In this document: positions 12,350 to 25,286 of the stretch, in pieces
Position numbering within the stretch: position 1 is the stretch's first letter
Layout: each line of letters begins with the position of its first letter
Assembly (NCBI GenBank): GCA_013399015.1
Contig: VWZX01010739.1
Location: 806,001 to 870,000, forward strand
From: Galbula dea
Lineage: Eukaryota; Chordata; Aves; Piciformes; Galbulidae
Direction: 5' to 3'
DNA: 64,000 nucleotides
Made by a program: the position numbers and the translations under genes
The notes under the pieces: model-generated
Databases searched by the model: none
What the model saw: the letters and a program-made list of their open reading frames with translations, nothing else
Told to the model about the DNA's origin: nothing

Positions 12350-15300
12350 TCTCATTCTGACAATTTCATTTCAAGAACTGTGATATTGTTGGAACAATCT
12401 AATAAGTCATAGTGAGACTATGAGAAAACTTTAATGTTTATCTTTTTTATAATTACTCTGTGCCTTTCTGTATATTTGACCCCATTTTGAAAAGTCACAG
12501 TCCCAGGATCCCTGTAAATAAGAGAGAAGAGAGTTTGCTGTACAAGCACAAGAAACTCTGCTGAACAAAATCTTTCAGAAATTCAGCTGGGAGCTGCTAC
12601 TACGCATCTTTCATACATCAAAAGACTGCAGCAGTGTCCAAGGGAAGGAAATGCTCATCCCTTACAAATACCATCATTATCACACAATTTCATATAAGGA
12701 AGCACACCTCTTCCCTAAAAGGTCCATAATACCAGAGTTGGTAAGGCTGCCTGCACTATGAGTACTCAACAACAGACCTGTTAAAGGCCTTGGACTACAA
12801 TTTTATACTGTTCCAAGTGTTACATGCTCTGGGAAAACATTCCTGACTGTCCTATCCTATGGGCACTTGGTTTTAATCTATGTGTGCAATGTGTACGCCA
12901 GCACACATTGCATCCTACCCCCTCCCACTGATGACTGAAAATCCAGTATAATTTTTAAGACAACAACCCAGCTGCCCACTTAGAGTGACCAGGGCTTCTC
13001 TGTTTGCAAGTCATTCTTGTGTAGATCCTGAGCAAATCACTAACACATCTGCTTTCTCCATCTATTTACTGCAGATGCCTCCATCAGATTTGCAGTGGTT
13101 TTGTGAGAAAAATTTACCTGAAGCTATTTATTCTGAATAATTGATGGCAAGCTAGGACTGGCCAGAAAATGGAACATCTCCTTCATAACTCATTCCAACA
13201 TTTATTTGCATTCTGAATCAGAATGAAAGTCAATGAATCAAAATGAATTGTACAAATTCATGTAAACTTACCTCATAATAAACATGATCCTATGAATCAT
13301 TTAAATGAAAGTGTTTCCAGCAAAAGATTTATCATGTAACCAGTTGTTATCTGGGAAAAAGGTGATGACAGGAAGGCTGATTGATGATCACACGGAATCA
13401 GATCACAGAGAGCTGGATAAAACACCTGCTTCTCCAGAGTGCCAGTCTCAGAACTAATTATTAAAATGTAAAATTATGCACTGCATGGCTTTTACAACAT
13501 TTATTTTTGGTTTCTGCTGGCCATTACTGCAGAAACCCCTCTCCTCCACTGCATGCCTACCTACATACACACAGAGACCCCACAAACCCTCCAGTTAATC
13601 AGTATTGCTTTTTGACCATTTAAAGATTTGAGACATACAACACTTTATTTTATTTAGTCTTTATTTAATGTAATGTAGAAATTAAGTTTTAGGAAATAAT
13701 TTGTTTTCAGTTTTTTGAACCCTCAATCTACCAAAATATTTGGATGTATCAACTTGTTTCTATCTCAAAAACAGAGACACTGCTGTATGAAACTGATTGC
13801 ATTGCTTGAAGCCAATTTAATATTTAACCTGGGTGAAGGATTGTTTAATTAATCCTTTAATTAGTTGGTATAAGGATAAGAAAGTTTTGCTTCTAATACT
13901 GACTTGAATGGTGTACTGGAGAATGTTCTCTTTTGGATTGCTTTTTTGGGTCCCTTTATGTGTTTATTTATTTATTTTCTTTCCCACTGAACTGAGTCAA
14001 TATCTGCCTCATTAAGTGCTGTCAGAAATTTAACCCATTTTTCTTGGAGTGCTCCTCTAATACCTCTCAAAAAAAGGGATGAAAGCAGTCCAAATTGCTT
14101 GTCCAATTGCAAAACAACAGTGTTTTGTGTTTGGGGTTTGTTTTGTTTTGTTTGGCCATCTGAATAATCTGAACGTTTATCTGAATAATCAGGAACAAGC
14201 GAATCAAGTCACAGAGTGACTTAGACAAAGACAGACAAATCTTGGCTTTCAAGGCAAGATCAAAAGGTGTGCTGCTGGGATAGGCACAGCTTTCTACAGT
14301 GCCCTCAAAGTTCAACATGGAGGAGGTGGCATAAAGAATATTTTAATGTAGTTTACTATGTGTAGATATAGGCAACAACTCTAAAGTGTGGGGTTTTTAA
14401 CATGAAGTTTGTATGGCAGTTTCAGAGTACATGGGAAATAGCAGCCTGGCTTTCACTGTGCCACAACTTTGATCAAAACCAAAGGAATTCACTAATACTC
14501 TTAGGGCAGAAAATCAAATGTTACAGTTAATAGACTCTAGTTTCTTTTTAATTTCATCAGTGAATAGTAGGCTAAACAGCAAATTTAAGAAAGGGCAATT
14601 TTCTTTGATTAATTGAATTGTCAAAACTAAATGAGGATAACTGAAGAAATTGAAAACATCCCTAATTTGTTAACGTGGGCAACACTTTGCAGTTTCCTTT
14701 CCTGGGGCTGCTGCAGTTGTCATGTATTAGCTTCCTATTGGATAAATTATATGTCTGAGTTTATTAAAGTTCTCTGCCTTTCATGAATTCATCACTAAAG
14801 TAAATTACATATCCATATGTATTACAAACACATCAAGACTTTAGGTATTTAGGTATTTTGTGGGACTGCTTTTACCACTGGCTCCACTGAATATAGAGAT
14901 AACCAGTTCTGAGTGCTCTGGCTTAGCTGACATGGGTAAACATCACTTTCTAAATTCCACTCTGATACTTGCAAGAATATTTTCAAGAATGAAACTGCAT
15001 GTCTTGAGACACCTAGATAGATGTGGATATAAGCAAGGAGTCTGAGTCACAAAGAAATAGAAAAGGCTAATCAATAACAGGAAAAGTCTCTATCTGCAGG
15101 ACAAGAAAAAGCTGGTTTCAGATATCCAAAATGATGAAATCATAAATTCTAAGGGTTATTGTTTAGAATTTTAAGCCTAGAAAATTCAAGATCCAATTCA
15201 GTACCTTTTATCTTTTTGTCTTTTCTAAAAAGACTACTTTTCCTGCAACAATTTCAGTTTACAGGCACTTGGCTCATCATCATCATCAAATAAAAGTTTC

Positions 15301-16640
15301 CACATACTCTTTCTCCTTTTTCTTGAATGACCATTTTCTTGTTTCAGTACTAGTTTCAGTCCTAGTGTAAATTCAAATAACATCAGCTGGATGAGTCAAC
15401 AGCAGCCAGAGGAAGTAAACATCTTCTACCAGACACTCCTTTCCCCAGAGACAATGCAATAAGCAATGGTCTCTTCTAAGTCCAGACATTTTATTACCTA
15501 ATTGGATTTGGAAAAATATAGATGATTGTGCAGATTGAATGCTTCACAAGTACACTAAACCAAAACTGGAAGTCATTACTCATCCTGATCATTTTTTCTC
15601 AAATATATCAAAGTCATATCTCTAAGTCTTCAAAGGTCTCTTCTAAAATGGAAACAATTTTAGATACAGCTTCTGAATTTCCCAGAGGCTACTGCTAATC
15701 TTACTGGAATCAGAATTTAAACTGCACAACTTCTGGGGTTTGGCTTAGCAACAGACATTAATTTCAGCAGTGCTTTTGTGTTAATTAGTATTTAGAATTG
15801 AACACATTGCTATTAAATGCTGCACATGATTGGTTTTCTGGTTGTCCCTGAGAAGGATGTTTACAGCTGTAGGCATTTTAGAAATGGCTAACAGAAAAGC
15901 CATTGTGACATTAATGCTTTGTAGTGGGAGTTGCAGTGACCAATGTAGAAGACAGCAATCCCAAATATCCAAAATGTCTATCATCTAATAATTTCAGCAC
16001 TGATGGGACAGTAACATTTTCAGAATATAGATATGGATTCAGATCATAGTTTCATAGCTGGCCTAAATTACTATAATGGATCAAATTAAAACTCCATGTC
16101 CAAACATCTGCAGCTCCTCAAACCATGACCTAATGAACCATGACCAACTCAGCAGGTCACAGCAGAATCACAAGCTCTGAATATCTATGAGTGCTCTGCA
16201 GAGCTAGAGTTGTTATTTTGTTCTTTAAAATAGATGACTAAAAATATTTTCACAGCAGAGATCTGTGCAAGAGTATGGAGTGATTGATATGAACAACTTC
16301 AATTTTTCATAAGTTGAAGGAAAACTACTGAGAAGCTATGTTGTGATATTAAAAATAAAGCTCATATAAATTGGTGTTTTGATTAATGAAAGAAAACTAG
16401 TATTGGTTTGGAGAGCATAACATGTGAAGGGTGAATAAAGGGTGGGACCAAGGTCAAGGAAAGGATGGACTGTCTTACATCTTACTTGATCTTTGTCTAC
16501 AATAGAAAGTGTGTAACTGGCATTTTAATTTATTTTAATTTTGATTTCAGTAGAAACCAGAAGAAAATAAAGCACAAAGACCCTAGAGGGTAGCTGGGCA
16601 ATTTACCTGAACCCTTTCTGTGAATATTTCAAGAAGTCTC
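12350..16640. other. Non-genic AT-rich sequence
   Basis: No gene seen. There is a T/G-rich tract at 14121-14155 (runs of TTTTG), a short CAT trinucleotide run near 15274-15287 and a TTTA run near 13967-13980. One minus-strand donor-like site with a perfect core (GAG|gtaagt, near 13271) pairs with a pyrimidine-rich acceptor near 13350, but all three frames between them are stopped, so it is non-coding if real. Confidence 0.6.
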
Positions 16641-16644
16641 AGAG

Positions 16645-16715
16645 AAAAAAAAAAAAAAAAGAAAAACCAAAACCAAGCAAAACTCCCAACCAACCAAAAA
16701 ACCCCAACCAAACAG
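16645..16715. repeat. Poly-A run and A/C-rich low-complexity tract
   Basis: A run of sixteen A at 16645-16660 is followed by about 55 bases made almost only of A and C (caacc, aaccaaa units). On the other strand this reads as a T/G-rich tract. I see no retroposed body next to it with target-site duplications, so it is called simple sequence only. Confidence 0.8.
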
Positions 16716-16719
16716 ATAA

Positions 16720-19700
16720 AATGGAATAAGAGATCTCACTTCAAGTAAGCTCTGCCATAAAGAAAGCCCAAATATGTCTGACAGAAAATCCACCTGGGTT
16801 AAGTATGCTGGCTCTGCATAAGGGCTAGTCAAGGAGGAGAAGGAAAAGGAGGACAAAGAAATAAAATCAAAATGTCTCCTGACAAGTTAGTGTAGGAAAA
16901 TTGTTCAAACCTGCAAGATACTTGTGTAACAAACAGATAGCACTGAGTTTTCTAGGATCCTGGGATTTAGGAAAGGGAAACATCCAGACTGTGCAGAATC
17001 TCTGCTCTGGAGCTGAACAAGGGAAGAAATAATTATGAAATCATAGCTGGATATTTTTTTTTGGTGGTAAATGTACTTCACTGACTTAGTAAAACAATTA
17101 TAGTGGCAGCTGCTGCACTTGCCTCTAAGAAATATTAGAAATGTCACCACAATCATTAAGAAAAGTTCAGGAACAAATGACATATCACTTTATAGCAACA
17201 TCTGGTTTGGGGAGGAGTTGGGAAAGTGATAGAGGGGCAAAATCAAGAGAGCTACATCACATATATACAATAAATTTCTGCTTGCAAAAAATTTATATAG
17301 TCACTGGGAAAGCTAGAGTACCAGTGAATGTCACAGTATAAAATATCACTCCAAGGTGACACCACATGATTTGCAGGTTCAGTCTTCAGAAGAACTCCAT
17401 GTTCTATAGCCACTTTTTTTTCTATACCAACTCCTGAAAATGTAACTTTTCAGGGAGTGTCTGCTCTAGATCAGTCCCATTTGGCAGTTGCTTGGAAAAA
17501 TCCATGCTCTTTCTCTCTTCAAACAAAACTGATGACAGTAATTCCAGAGCTAGCAACTGGACATAGGTTTTGGCAGTTTTCCCAAATGAACAAGGATGAG
17601 ATCATCAGAGACATCCAAAGATTTGTGGATTTACATTCCTTTGTGTGTCCAAATTCCTTTCTAAAGATGTTTGTATCTTTAGAAGTGTTTCCTGCTTTAC
17701 AGTCACAACTACTCCTAGCTGTTCCCACTCTTGTCCATTGGTAAAACAGGAGCACATGAACAGGACATTAAGGCAGGCAGCTCCAGTGGGGCTGAACATC
17801 ATGGATTTAAACTCTCCATAAAATGTCCACTTGGGCCTGAATTTCCTGATTTACATGACCCACAAACTACTGTAAAAATCAGCTTCAATGAAAGAAAGCT
17901 TAATGTTTAATTGAGGAAAGATCCTGATTTCAGTGCTGTGATGTTTCCAATTCTCTACTTGTGCATCACTGCACACAGAGCTGTGACACCTGTTCTCTGG
18001 ATGCTTCGTATGCACAGTTAGCTGGGTAAAACTTTGTGTTATCTGTTTATTGATTAAACAGAAGCACATCTCTTTAGCTGCTCTTGGTATACTGTTATCT
18101 TCTAAAAACACACAGACATGTCCCTGAAAATGTTCCCCTTGCTTTACTAGGTGACTCATACCAATTCAGAGAATAAATAAATGGCAGCAGCACACAGGTC
18201 TTGCTCTCTCAGCCACAGCATCTCAGCACATGGAAAATGTGCTTGATGAAGGCTGCAGAACAAGCACACAGCCTAGTATGCCTGCATATTGGCCATTAAT
18301 AACCTTAATAAATGAAACAAAACAAAACACTGCCTATCCACTTACTTAAATCAGGAGTCATTTTATATACTTTAAGTTACTGAATAAAGCAAGCTTGTAA
18401 TGCACAATTTCTTTTACAGATTTACTAAGACAGAAATGACTTAGTTAACAAGCCCACAGACTTTCCTGTGCAAGGGTATATCTTACTCTCCAATGCTCAG
18501 AACTGGAGCATCAGGATTTCTTAACTATGTTTGGGAAATAAGGACTTGGTGTCCTTGCCAACACCATGGCCAAGCTTTCCTACTTTTATTGCAAACTCAC
18601 TCTTCAATTTTCCATAGATTTTTCATGTCCTGCAAAATGAAAACATATAAATTTTAAGGTTTTTAAACTCTTTATCTCATCTACCATGCTTTCTGTGCTG
18701 TGGTGAACTGCAGTAGAGAGCTCAAGTGCTGGAGAAAGGGCTCAGGAGCCCAGGTGTCTCAGGAACACATATCCACAAAAAGGAGACCTTCTGCTTAATT
18801 TCAGAAGGAAATAAAATTCAAACTCTTTGCTGGAAACTTCTTTATCTCACCAGTGCAGGCTGCAGAGTAAGGTCAGAGTGACTCCTCACCAGAGGCAGAA
18901 TTTTGATGCCTGTGTTTAAGAGAACCTGAACATTTGTTTGTGTTTTGGTAGATTGATCCAAACTAAAAACCTGAACTTTGTCTCACCTCTTTTGGTCTGC
19001 TTTTTAAAACTGAAACCTCTTCAGAGAACAGGAAATACACAGAAATTCAGCTTAGTTGAGGCAGCACTTTTCATTCCCCACCTGGAGTCTTTGCATATGT
19101 CTGGGCTTTTCTTTCCCTTATTCCCCAAATGTTGGGACTGAGGAGCTCCCCAAGGCTCATCCCACCCAAGACAGCAGTGTCCAGTGATCCTCCTGCAGGT
19201 GCCTGAGATGAGAGTCTCAAAGGTTGTGTGCCAGGACCATGGGAATGATGATGGTTATGGATGAGCCTGTATTGCATTTGGAGCAAATGAGCTGAGCTCT
19301 GCTGTACAGATTCTAGCAGATAACAATTTTGTTTTAATTTTAAGGAGACAATTCTCTTTTTCTTTTGAAATTTGCTGGTACATGGATAATGTTCTGCCTC
19401 CCCCTCTGAAAACAATGACAGATTCATTATCTCAGGAGAATCTTTAATGTGTGAGCTTAAAATAGTATCTAATCTAGTCTCCTTTTCATCTCATTCTCAA
19501 ATGCTGAAATGAGCTGGCCTATTTCTCTTGGGTCTGGAATAATGTGTGCATCTAACCTCACATAAATAAGACAAGGGAGAGAAACAACTACAAGGAAGAG
19601 CATAGCTCCTAAAAATCCTGAACACATCCTTCACAGCAATTCTCCTGAGCTTTTTACAGCTGAAAACATGGAGCTGACAAAGAATGTTGCACTTACAAAA

Positions 19701-19800
19701 CAAGAACATTTATCAGCAGCTGTATTCTTCTTCTATAGCTCTTATGAGAATATTAATTTTGCATTCCAAGTTTCTCCCATTCATTTTACACCTAGGCAGT
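16720..19800. other. Non-genic sequence, no feature seen
   Basis: No gene, RNA gene or recognisable repeat. Overlapping short frames at 17457-17802 on both strands are mutual shadows with no family motif. Confidence 0.65.
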
Positions 19801-19839
19801 AAATTTCAAAGGTATATTCTCTCTCTTCCCCCCTCCCAG

Positions 19840-19898
19840 AGGCTGGTGTACCCTTTTCTAGGTACAAACAGGAGAGCAGAGCTCCCACCTCCTCTAAG
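19840..19898 (+). other. Candidate exon (59 bp), plus strand
   Basis: The stretch is bounded by a very strong 3' splice-site pattern, an almost unbroken pyrimidine tract from about 19819 (ctctctcttcccccctcccag), and by a donor AAG|gtatgc at 19899. Frame 0 is open (RLVYPFLGTNRRAELPPPL) and leaves two bases, AG, at the end. That phase fits the first base of the next candidate exon at 21091. No protein family is recognised. A spliced long non-coding RNA or chance pairing of splice motifs is at least as likely as a coding exon. An alternative acceptor (ttttcctcctgcag) lies 30 bases downstream, ahead of a 94-codon frame that ends at 20189. Confidence 0.25.
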
Positions 19899-19904
19899 GT
19901 ATGC

Positions 19905-20189
19905 ATGAGGGACATTTTCCTCCTGCAGTGCTGGAAGCTTGTTCCACCTAGAAAGAGAGTGATGGGGCCATCAGTCTCTCAGCTGCCAAGTAATCCTCAC
20001 AGCAGCATTAGTTGCAACATCACCTTTCTGCCTTCAGTGAGGCATCACAGTAATGAAAAACAGCATTCTGCAACAGCAGAGGGAAGTGTAAGGAAGATCT
20101 TAAAACAAGACTCAGTTCTGGAAACTCCTGCAGCTACTGCCAGCTCAGCTGCTAGGGCAATTAAGTCTGCAGTGCTGTCTACTGTTTAA
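19905..20189 (+). other. Open frame of 94 codons behind an acceptor-like site
   Basis: The frame runs from an ATG at 19905. An acceptor-like 'cattttcctcctgcag' sits inside it (ending near 19928), and the frame after that point reads CWKLVPPRKRVMGPSVSQ and onward to a stop at 20187-20189. The C-terminal part is rich in S, A and K (PAATASSAARAIKSAVLS). No domain, signal peptide or membrane segment is visible and no homologue is recognised. It could be a terminal exon of an unknown transcript, but a chance frame is more likely. Confidence 0.12.
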
Positions 20190-20355
20190 TGCCACAACAT
20201 GTGCCTAGAAGTAAATAAATACATGAAAGATAAGCTCAGCAAATGATTTGTTCATAGCATTTTATGAATGAAAATAAGAACATTATTAGGAATTAAATTA
20301 ACCATAGAAATGGAGGAAATCTGGACAAAACTCCCAGTTTTGAAATAAACTTCCT

Positions 20356-20422
20356 TTGCCTTGAACAAGGCACATATGCTGCCTGTACCTCAGTTTCTTG
20401 TCTGGTAAATAAGAATGACACA
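20356..20422 (+). mobile_element. MIR-type SINE remnant
   Basis: 'ttgccttgaacaaggcac' followed by 'gcctgtacctcagtttc', 'tctggtaaataagaatga' keeps the order and spacing of the conserved MIR core ('accttgggcaagtcactt...gcctcagtttcctcatctgtaaaatgggaatga'). It is a short, old fragment without the tRNA-derived head or the 3' tail. Call made by eye, not by alignment. Confidence 0.55.
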
Positions 20423-20429
20423 TCACCAT

Positions 20430-21085
20430 GCATGCTTTTTGCACATCTGGCCAGTGTTGGACTTAAAGTGTTCAGACTATGAGCCATTTCCTATTTGGAG
20501 TCACCTCTGGAGAACCATCTGGCAAGTAGAGATGCTTGTGCTGCCTCTGAAACAGGGGTTGTAGGTCTGATCTCTGAGAATTTGGGGGCACTCCAATCTA
20601 ACTGTACCTACAAAAGTCAGTCCTGAGCAATCTAAAAATTTGCATCTGGATAATGGCATAGCACAATGGGGCATGGATACCTAATAAAAGTAGCAGTAAT
20701 AAAAAGGATTTGTAGGATTGTGAGTATCTCACTGGTTCAGAAAGTACATTAATCACCAGTGTGGTAAAGTGAGAAAAAGGAAATATTCATGTGAGCTTGC
20801 AAAGAGATGTCAGACAAAGCATTTTCCACCTGAGGGAAAGTGATGTGCATGTGTTGGACTACTCCTAGAGAATACAAGAAAAGTAGATCTTGGGCTCTCA
20901 TTTAGGTACTTTAAGCAGTGTCATGGTGAAAAAAAAATCAATGTTAACTGCATATGTTTTAAAAAATACTCCAAATTACTCTATTAAAAGAAAGACATGC
21001 CTCAGGAAAGAGCTCCTGTTATGCATATTGATAGAGTAAGAGAACTTCTTTGTGTTTATTATCTCTTCTTTTTCTCTGTGTGTTT
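20430..21085. other. Non-genic sequence, no feature seen
   Basis: No gene or repeat recognised between the MIR remnant and the next candidate exon. Confidence 0.6.
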
Positions 21086-21090
21086 CCTAG

Positions 21091-21177
21091 GGAGAACTCT
21101 GCAATCCATGGCTGTTTGTACAAGCTGGCTATAGACACTTGTGTTGTCAGGCTGTCTCCACAGTTGAGAGAGACCAG
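21091..21177 (+). other. Candidate exon (87 bp), plus strand
   Basis: The upstream acceptor is strong: a pyrimidine-rich tract from about 21062 ending 'tctgtgtgtttcctag'. The downstream donor is CCAG|gtaact at 21178. Two of three frames are open through the whole segment. Frame 1 starts ENSAIHGCLYKLAIDTCVVR and joins in phase to the 19840-19898 candidate; frame 0 starts GELCNPWLFVQAGYRHLCCQ. Two open frames in 87 bases is not strong evidence for coding. No protein family recognised. The intervening intron would be 1192 bp. It may be an exon of an unannotated non-coding transcript, or chance. Confidence 0.3.
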
Positions 21178-21179
21178 GT

Positions 21180-24140
21180 AACTGGGACAACTGGAGTATC
21201 TTACTCACAATTACTATGACCCCTATTGTCCTCTTTACAATCCCAAACTATCAACTAAAATGAATTACTAATGAAAATCAGACCTGACAGGTGACACTCA
21301 CCCTTGACAACATTTAATATATGGTCTGGTGATAGAGAAAATGCAGATGAGAAGAGGGGCTAGCCAAGAGCTCCAGTCTAAAACTTTACAAGAGAGGTTG
21401 CTAGGCAGCTGCATCTGGGATAGCACAACCAGCACTGCAGAGCAGCCACTCTGAGGAAGAACATCAGCAGTATTAATAATATTAGCAGGTTCTGGGGTTT
21501 TAATAGAGGAAATAACTCTTCAGTATCATCTGGGATTCTGGTTAGAAGCTCAAATTATGAAGGCAGCAGCCTCATAAAGGAAACAAAACTGAGGTTTAGA
21601 ACACCTGTGTTTCCTGGACAGTTGTAAGCATATACATACACACACATATACATATCTGAGGTGTAAGATTTTAGCTGTGTTAGGTACTTGATGCTCATGA
21701 GAAACACAAAATGGTCTCTTGAATGACTGAGATTGTAGAAAGCCATTGTTGCTGGGAAAGAAGCATCAGGTGCTATGTTAACCTGCAGGCTGCTGCATTG
21801 CAAAATGCAAATTGCCAGCTGAGGTGAGCTGTATGCCTGCCCCTGCTCTCTGTCCTGGCAGGCAGCCTGAAGTTAGCTTGCACTGCTGCCAATTCTGCTC
21901 TACTAGATGGAGCTGGGTCCTGCTGTATGTGTTCTGCTTTTCTCACCTGGCAGTGAGTAGTGACAAGAGATGTAACACAGGCATCAGCAGAGGCAGTGGA
22001 AAAGCAAGTGTTAATCAAGGACAATTGCAATGTCTACTAGTACATTGGTTAGACAACTAATACTCCTTAACCTCATGATTTTTTAACAAGAGTTCACAAG
22101 TTTCTTTTTGCTTATCCATGTAAACAAAGTGAATTTCTTTTGACTTCAATAGCCAGAGTCAAACTCTGTCTCCCACTGAACACTGCCTTACTTGAAGAAA
22201 TACAGCAGCTCTATGAGTCAAAAGCTAAATATATACATGTAAATCTAAATTGCATATCTAAATATATTTACAGCTCTGGGACTCACTTAAAATGAAATCT
22301 AGGACAAGACACCATAGTTCCCTTGAACTGATTTTTGCTGAAAGCCACAAAAAAAGAGTAAATAAATATTAAAAGTGGTCAAGCTACAAATGCAAGCCTG
22401 TGCATAGAATTATCTGCTATTTGCAGCTATAAAATATTGGGGGCTTTTTAACTACACTGCAGAGAAGTGTAGAAATAGTTACTGTAACAGCTATGTTAAT
22501 AAATGGCATAAATCTGAATTTTTGAGGATAAAGACCTGACATGTCTTTATGTCTCCCCTCTGTTTCTCCAATGGAAAGAATAAGTTTTTCTATAAATTTC
22601 AGTAATCTACTATGTATAAAGAAGAATGTCTCCATACCATCATTAACACTCCTCTTTTGAAACACTACACAAAATTTCCATTTGATTTAATCTTTGTTTT
22701 AAAGTTTCCAAAATAGGAATTACTCCCAAAAGTGCACTCACAAGTATTCCATCAGGACACAACTAGCAGTCACAGGGACTCACACCCCATGGACCAGTTA
22801 CCCAACTCAGTAATGCCTAAACCTCTGAATTTTATTAGTGCTTGTTTGGGTAAAGGGAGAAAACACTCAAATTCATCTGAGAGAGATGTCATAAAATTCT
22901 GTGTCATCAGGTATGTTTCTTGTAAATTGAATTCTAGGCAGGTAGACAAAGAATGGCAAGAAGGCAACATCCACAAGGTAGATGGCTACAAGCCAACAGT
23001 ATTTGACATGAACTTTATCTTTTGAAGTCTTGCCTACAACTAACTAGATTGTGCCAAACACATTTAATTTCAGAAAAGCTGTTCAATGTAATTAAGAAAC
23101 AGAGATAGTAGCTATGATGGTGTTTTATCTATTGTTTTTTCTCAAGAGATTTTGCAAGGATCAAAGTGCCTGTGAAGATTGTGGCCAGGAATAAATATTA
23201 CACAGAAATTCAAATTAGAGAGGCCAAAGAAGATGAATGAGTTGGGCTGGAGGTTGGTGCTGTGTAGGGCTCCCTCTAGGAGGGCCAGGCTTTAACAACC
23301 TCTAGCTTCCATTGGGATGGTCTACATCCCCTCCAGCACACCTTGGAGAAGAGCAAGAGTGGCAAAAGAATTGGCTGTTTTTCAGTGAAGAGTTGTGTTA
23401 GTTAAAATAAACTTCAGAATGTGAAAGATTCAGATAACATTAGTCTTCCCATTTCCCTTGAAATATAAAGATTAAAAAGGAGAAATAATTAGACAATTAG
23501 AGCTAATCTGCAAGTGAAGGGAACAACTGGAAATTAAATATCTGCCTATAGAGAGGGATACTAAAGCATACTGGAAAGTAAATAGATTTTGGGGGGAAAC
23601 AAGCTATGTGGCTAGCAAGAAGCAAGGTACTCTGACTCAAAGCAACATTCAGAAAATAGAGGTGGAAAGAGAGCAAATCACCTGCAACTTAAAGTGTAAA
23701 TTCCCTGCAAGTGAAAGAAAACCCTGCAGATACTCCAAAGGCCATCAGAGAGAAAAATCAACATGAAAAAGCCCAAAGACAATAGAACCTCATTTGTTGA
23801 AAGCATATTTATATATTTTGGCAATATATATTTATACACAAGTACTGCCTCATGACATTCTAATGTTTTTAATTTCTGATCTGAAAATAGAAATGCAGTC
23901 TGTGGAAAATGGGCCCAAGTTTTAGGTGCTGCAGCCAGCAGGTCTAGAGTGCAGCTGTACAGATCATTTGTTCCACTGTCTCCTGCACACATATGACCTG
24001 ACCTTGGGATGGACTGTGGTGTCAGCATTTGAAGCAGGCTAAATACTAGGTATTACACAATTACTGGATATTATACAATATTATCTTAGAATCCATCCAA
24101 CTACTCTTTGTATCAAGTGTATCAAGACACCTAACAATGT
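21180..24140. other. Non-genic sequence, one donor-like site
   Basis: No gene recognised. A (CA/TA) dinucleotide mix lies at 21629-21656. A donor-like site ATCAG|gtatgt is at 22911 on the plus strand, with no phase-compatible exon found before it. The stretch 23230-23350 is slightly GC-richer and looks like a degraded unknown repeat. Confidence 0.55.
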
Positions 24141-24147
24141 TTCTTAC

Positions 24148-24213
24148 CTCACTGCAACCCTGCTTAGGGAGGAAGAACTATTCTTTCCTGCTGGAAACTG
24201 CAGTATATCTATG
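24148..24213 (-). other. Candidate exon (66 bp), minus strand
   Basis: On the minus strand the segment follows an acceptor 'actctttgctgtgactgcag' and ends at a near-perfect donor GAG|gtaaga. Frame 1 is open: IDILQFPAGKNSSSSLSRVA and one more V, with one base at the start and two at the end. It is in phase with the minus-strand candidate 25287-25344 when that exon is read in its frame 2, giving an intron of 1073 bp. No homologue recognised; pyrimidine tract only moderate. Treat as hypothesis. Confidence 0.2.
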
Positions 24214-24840
24214 CTGCAGTCACAGCAAAGAGTGTTGAACATACATCTGAGCTGATCTGGGAGCTGGTGGCAGTTAATCTGCAGTAGGGAGTGCATTGCA
24301 CATATTAAATGTCCAACTATTTACCAGATAAATCTGGGCCTTCCAAACTAATTCAGTTCCCATATGTTGCACTGAAAAGTTCTGTAAGTATTAAACTAGC
24401 ACTTGTACAGAAACCCCAAAGATCAGGAGGATGGTTCCTACCCTTGTCCTGAGACCCCAGAGGCCCTGCCAGCATTTCACATTTCAGAACAAACATAAGC
24501 ATTGCACCACTATTCACAAGCAACAGCTGGGATTGCACAGCTAAGTAGGAAAAGCTCCACTGGTTCCCACTATTTAGCCAGCTCTAGTCAAAGCCTGCAT
24601 CATGTGCAGGAATTAGGTATCTTATTCCACCATATTAGAAAGTTTCTTGACCTTCAAGGGCCTTGTTTCAGTCAAAGCCTCATTTCTTTAAGTATTGCAG
24701 CTCCCAAATTGCAGAAGCCTGAACAGGCTTTCTGGACCTTACTGCACTTTTGCTCATTTGAATGTCATTGAGAACCTTGAGCCCTTGATCACCTGTGTTT
24801 TAAAGGACAGAATGAAGCAGAAGCAAACTGCTTAGCACAG

Positions 24841-25185
24841 TTCTTCTGTGCAGTGGGGAGGCCATTGAACCTTTGTGTTTTCGGTTGTGAATTAATTGCA
24901 CTTCTTAATTCTCTGTTGAAGTGCAAAATTACACAGACAAGGGCAAGCACAAGGAATGCTGATTTGTGGGTGTGCATCAAATGAAACATTTCACAGTCCT
25001 TGTCCCTTCTTCCTCTCATGTTAAATTACTAAAACAACAGTGACACTATTCATTAATTTAATTGCTCGGCCTGCTTGTTTTACTGTGTTAAGCCCTGGGT
25101 GTTGCGTAAAAGAACTGAATAAATATCATGCCTGCAAAGTTTCAGTTTTCCAAATATAAATTACCACAGCATAAAACCAACATAA
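24841..25185. promoter_or_regulatory. Candidate conserved non-coding element
   Basis: This AT-rich stretch keeps several CpGs and dense transcription-factor-like words: 'gtgaattaattgca', 'ttcattaatttaattgctcgg', 'gttgcgtaaaag' (bZIP- or posterior-HOX-like), 'gaataaatatcatg'. It also holds the hairpin at 24887-24934. Such composition, unlike the plain AT-rich surroundings, is typical of vertebrate developmental enhancers in gene deserts. Conservation cannot be measured from one sequence; this is inference. Confidence 0.3.
24887..24934. repeat. Imperfect hairpin, 9-bp core stem
   Basis: TTGCACTTC (24896-24904) and GAAGTGCAA (24918-24926) are exact inverted copies with a 13-base loop. The stem continues outward through AATT/AATT and GTG/CAC with small bulges, giving about 16 paired bases over 48. 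That is short for a microRNA precursor (usually 22 or more paired bases), though the right arm begins with a GAAGUGC-like word. Confidence 0.55.
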
Positions 25186-25286
25186 AACTATAGGTACTTT
25201 TCTCCTTCTACCTTCAGCTGAGCTTCATATCCCCACAGGGAAGAAGAGTGATAAAAAAAGGCTTGAGTAAGGGTTCTTGTACTCAC

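Noticed and set aside
13271..13349. Minus-strand exon with GAG|gtaagt donor
   Set aside because: All frames stopped; strong splice-like motifs occur by chance many times in a window of this size.
16645..16715. Poly-A tail of a processed pseudogene
   Set aside because: The upstream sequence shows no gene-like body and no flanking target-site duplication could be found.
19071..19427. 118-codon minus-strand frame
   Set aside because: No family motif and no good splice signals; reads as ordinary intergenic sequence.
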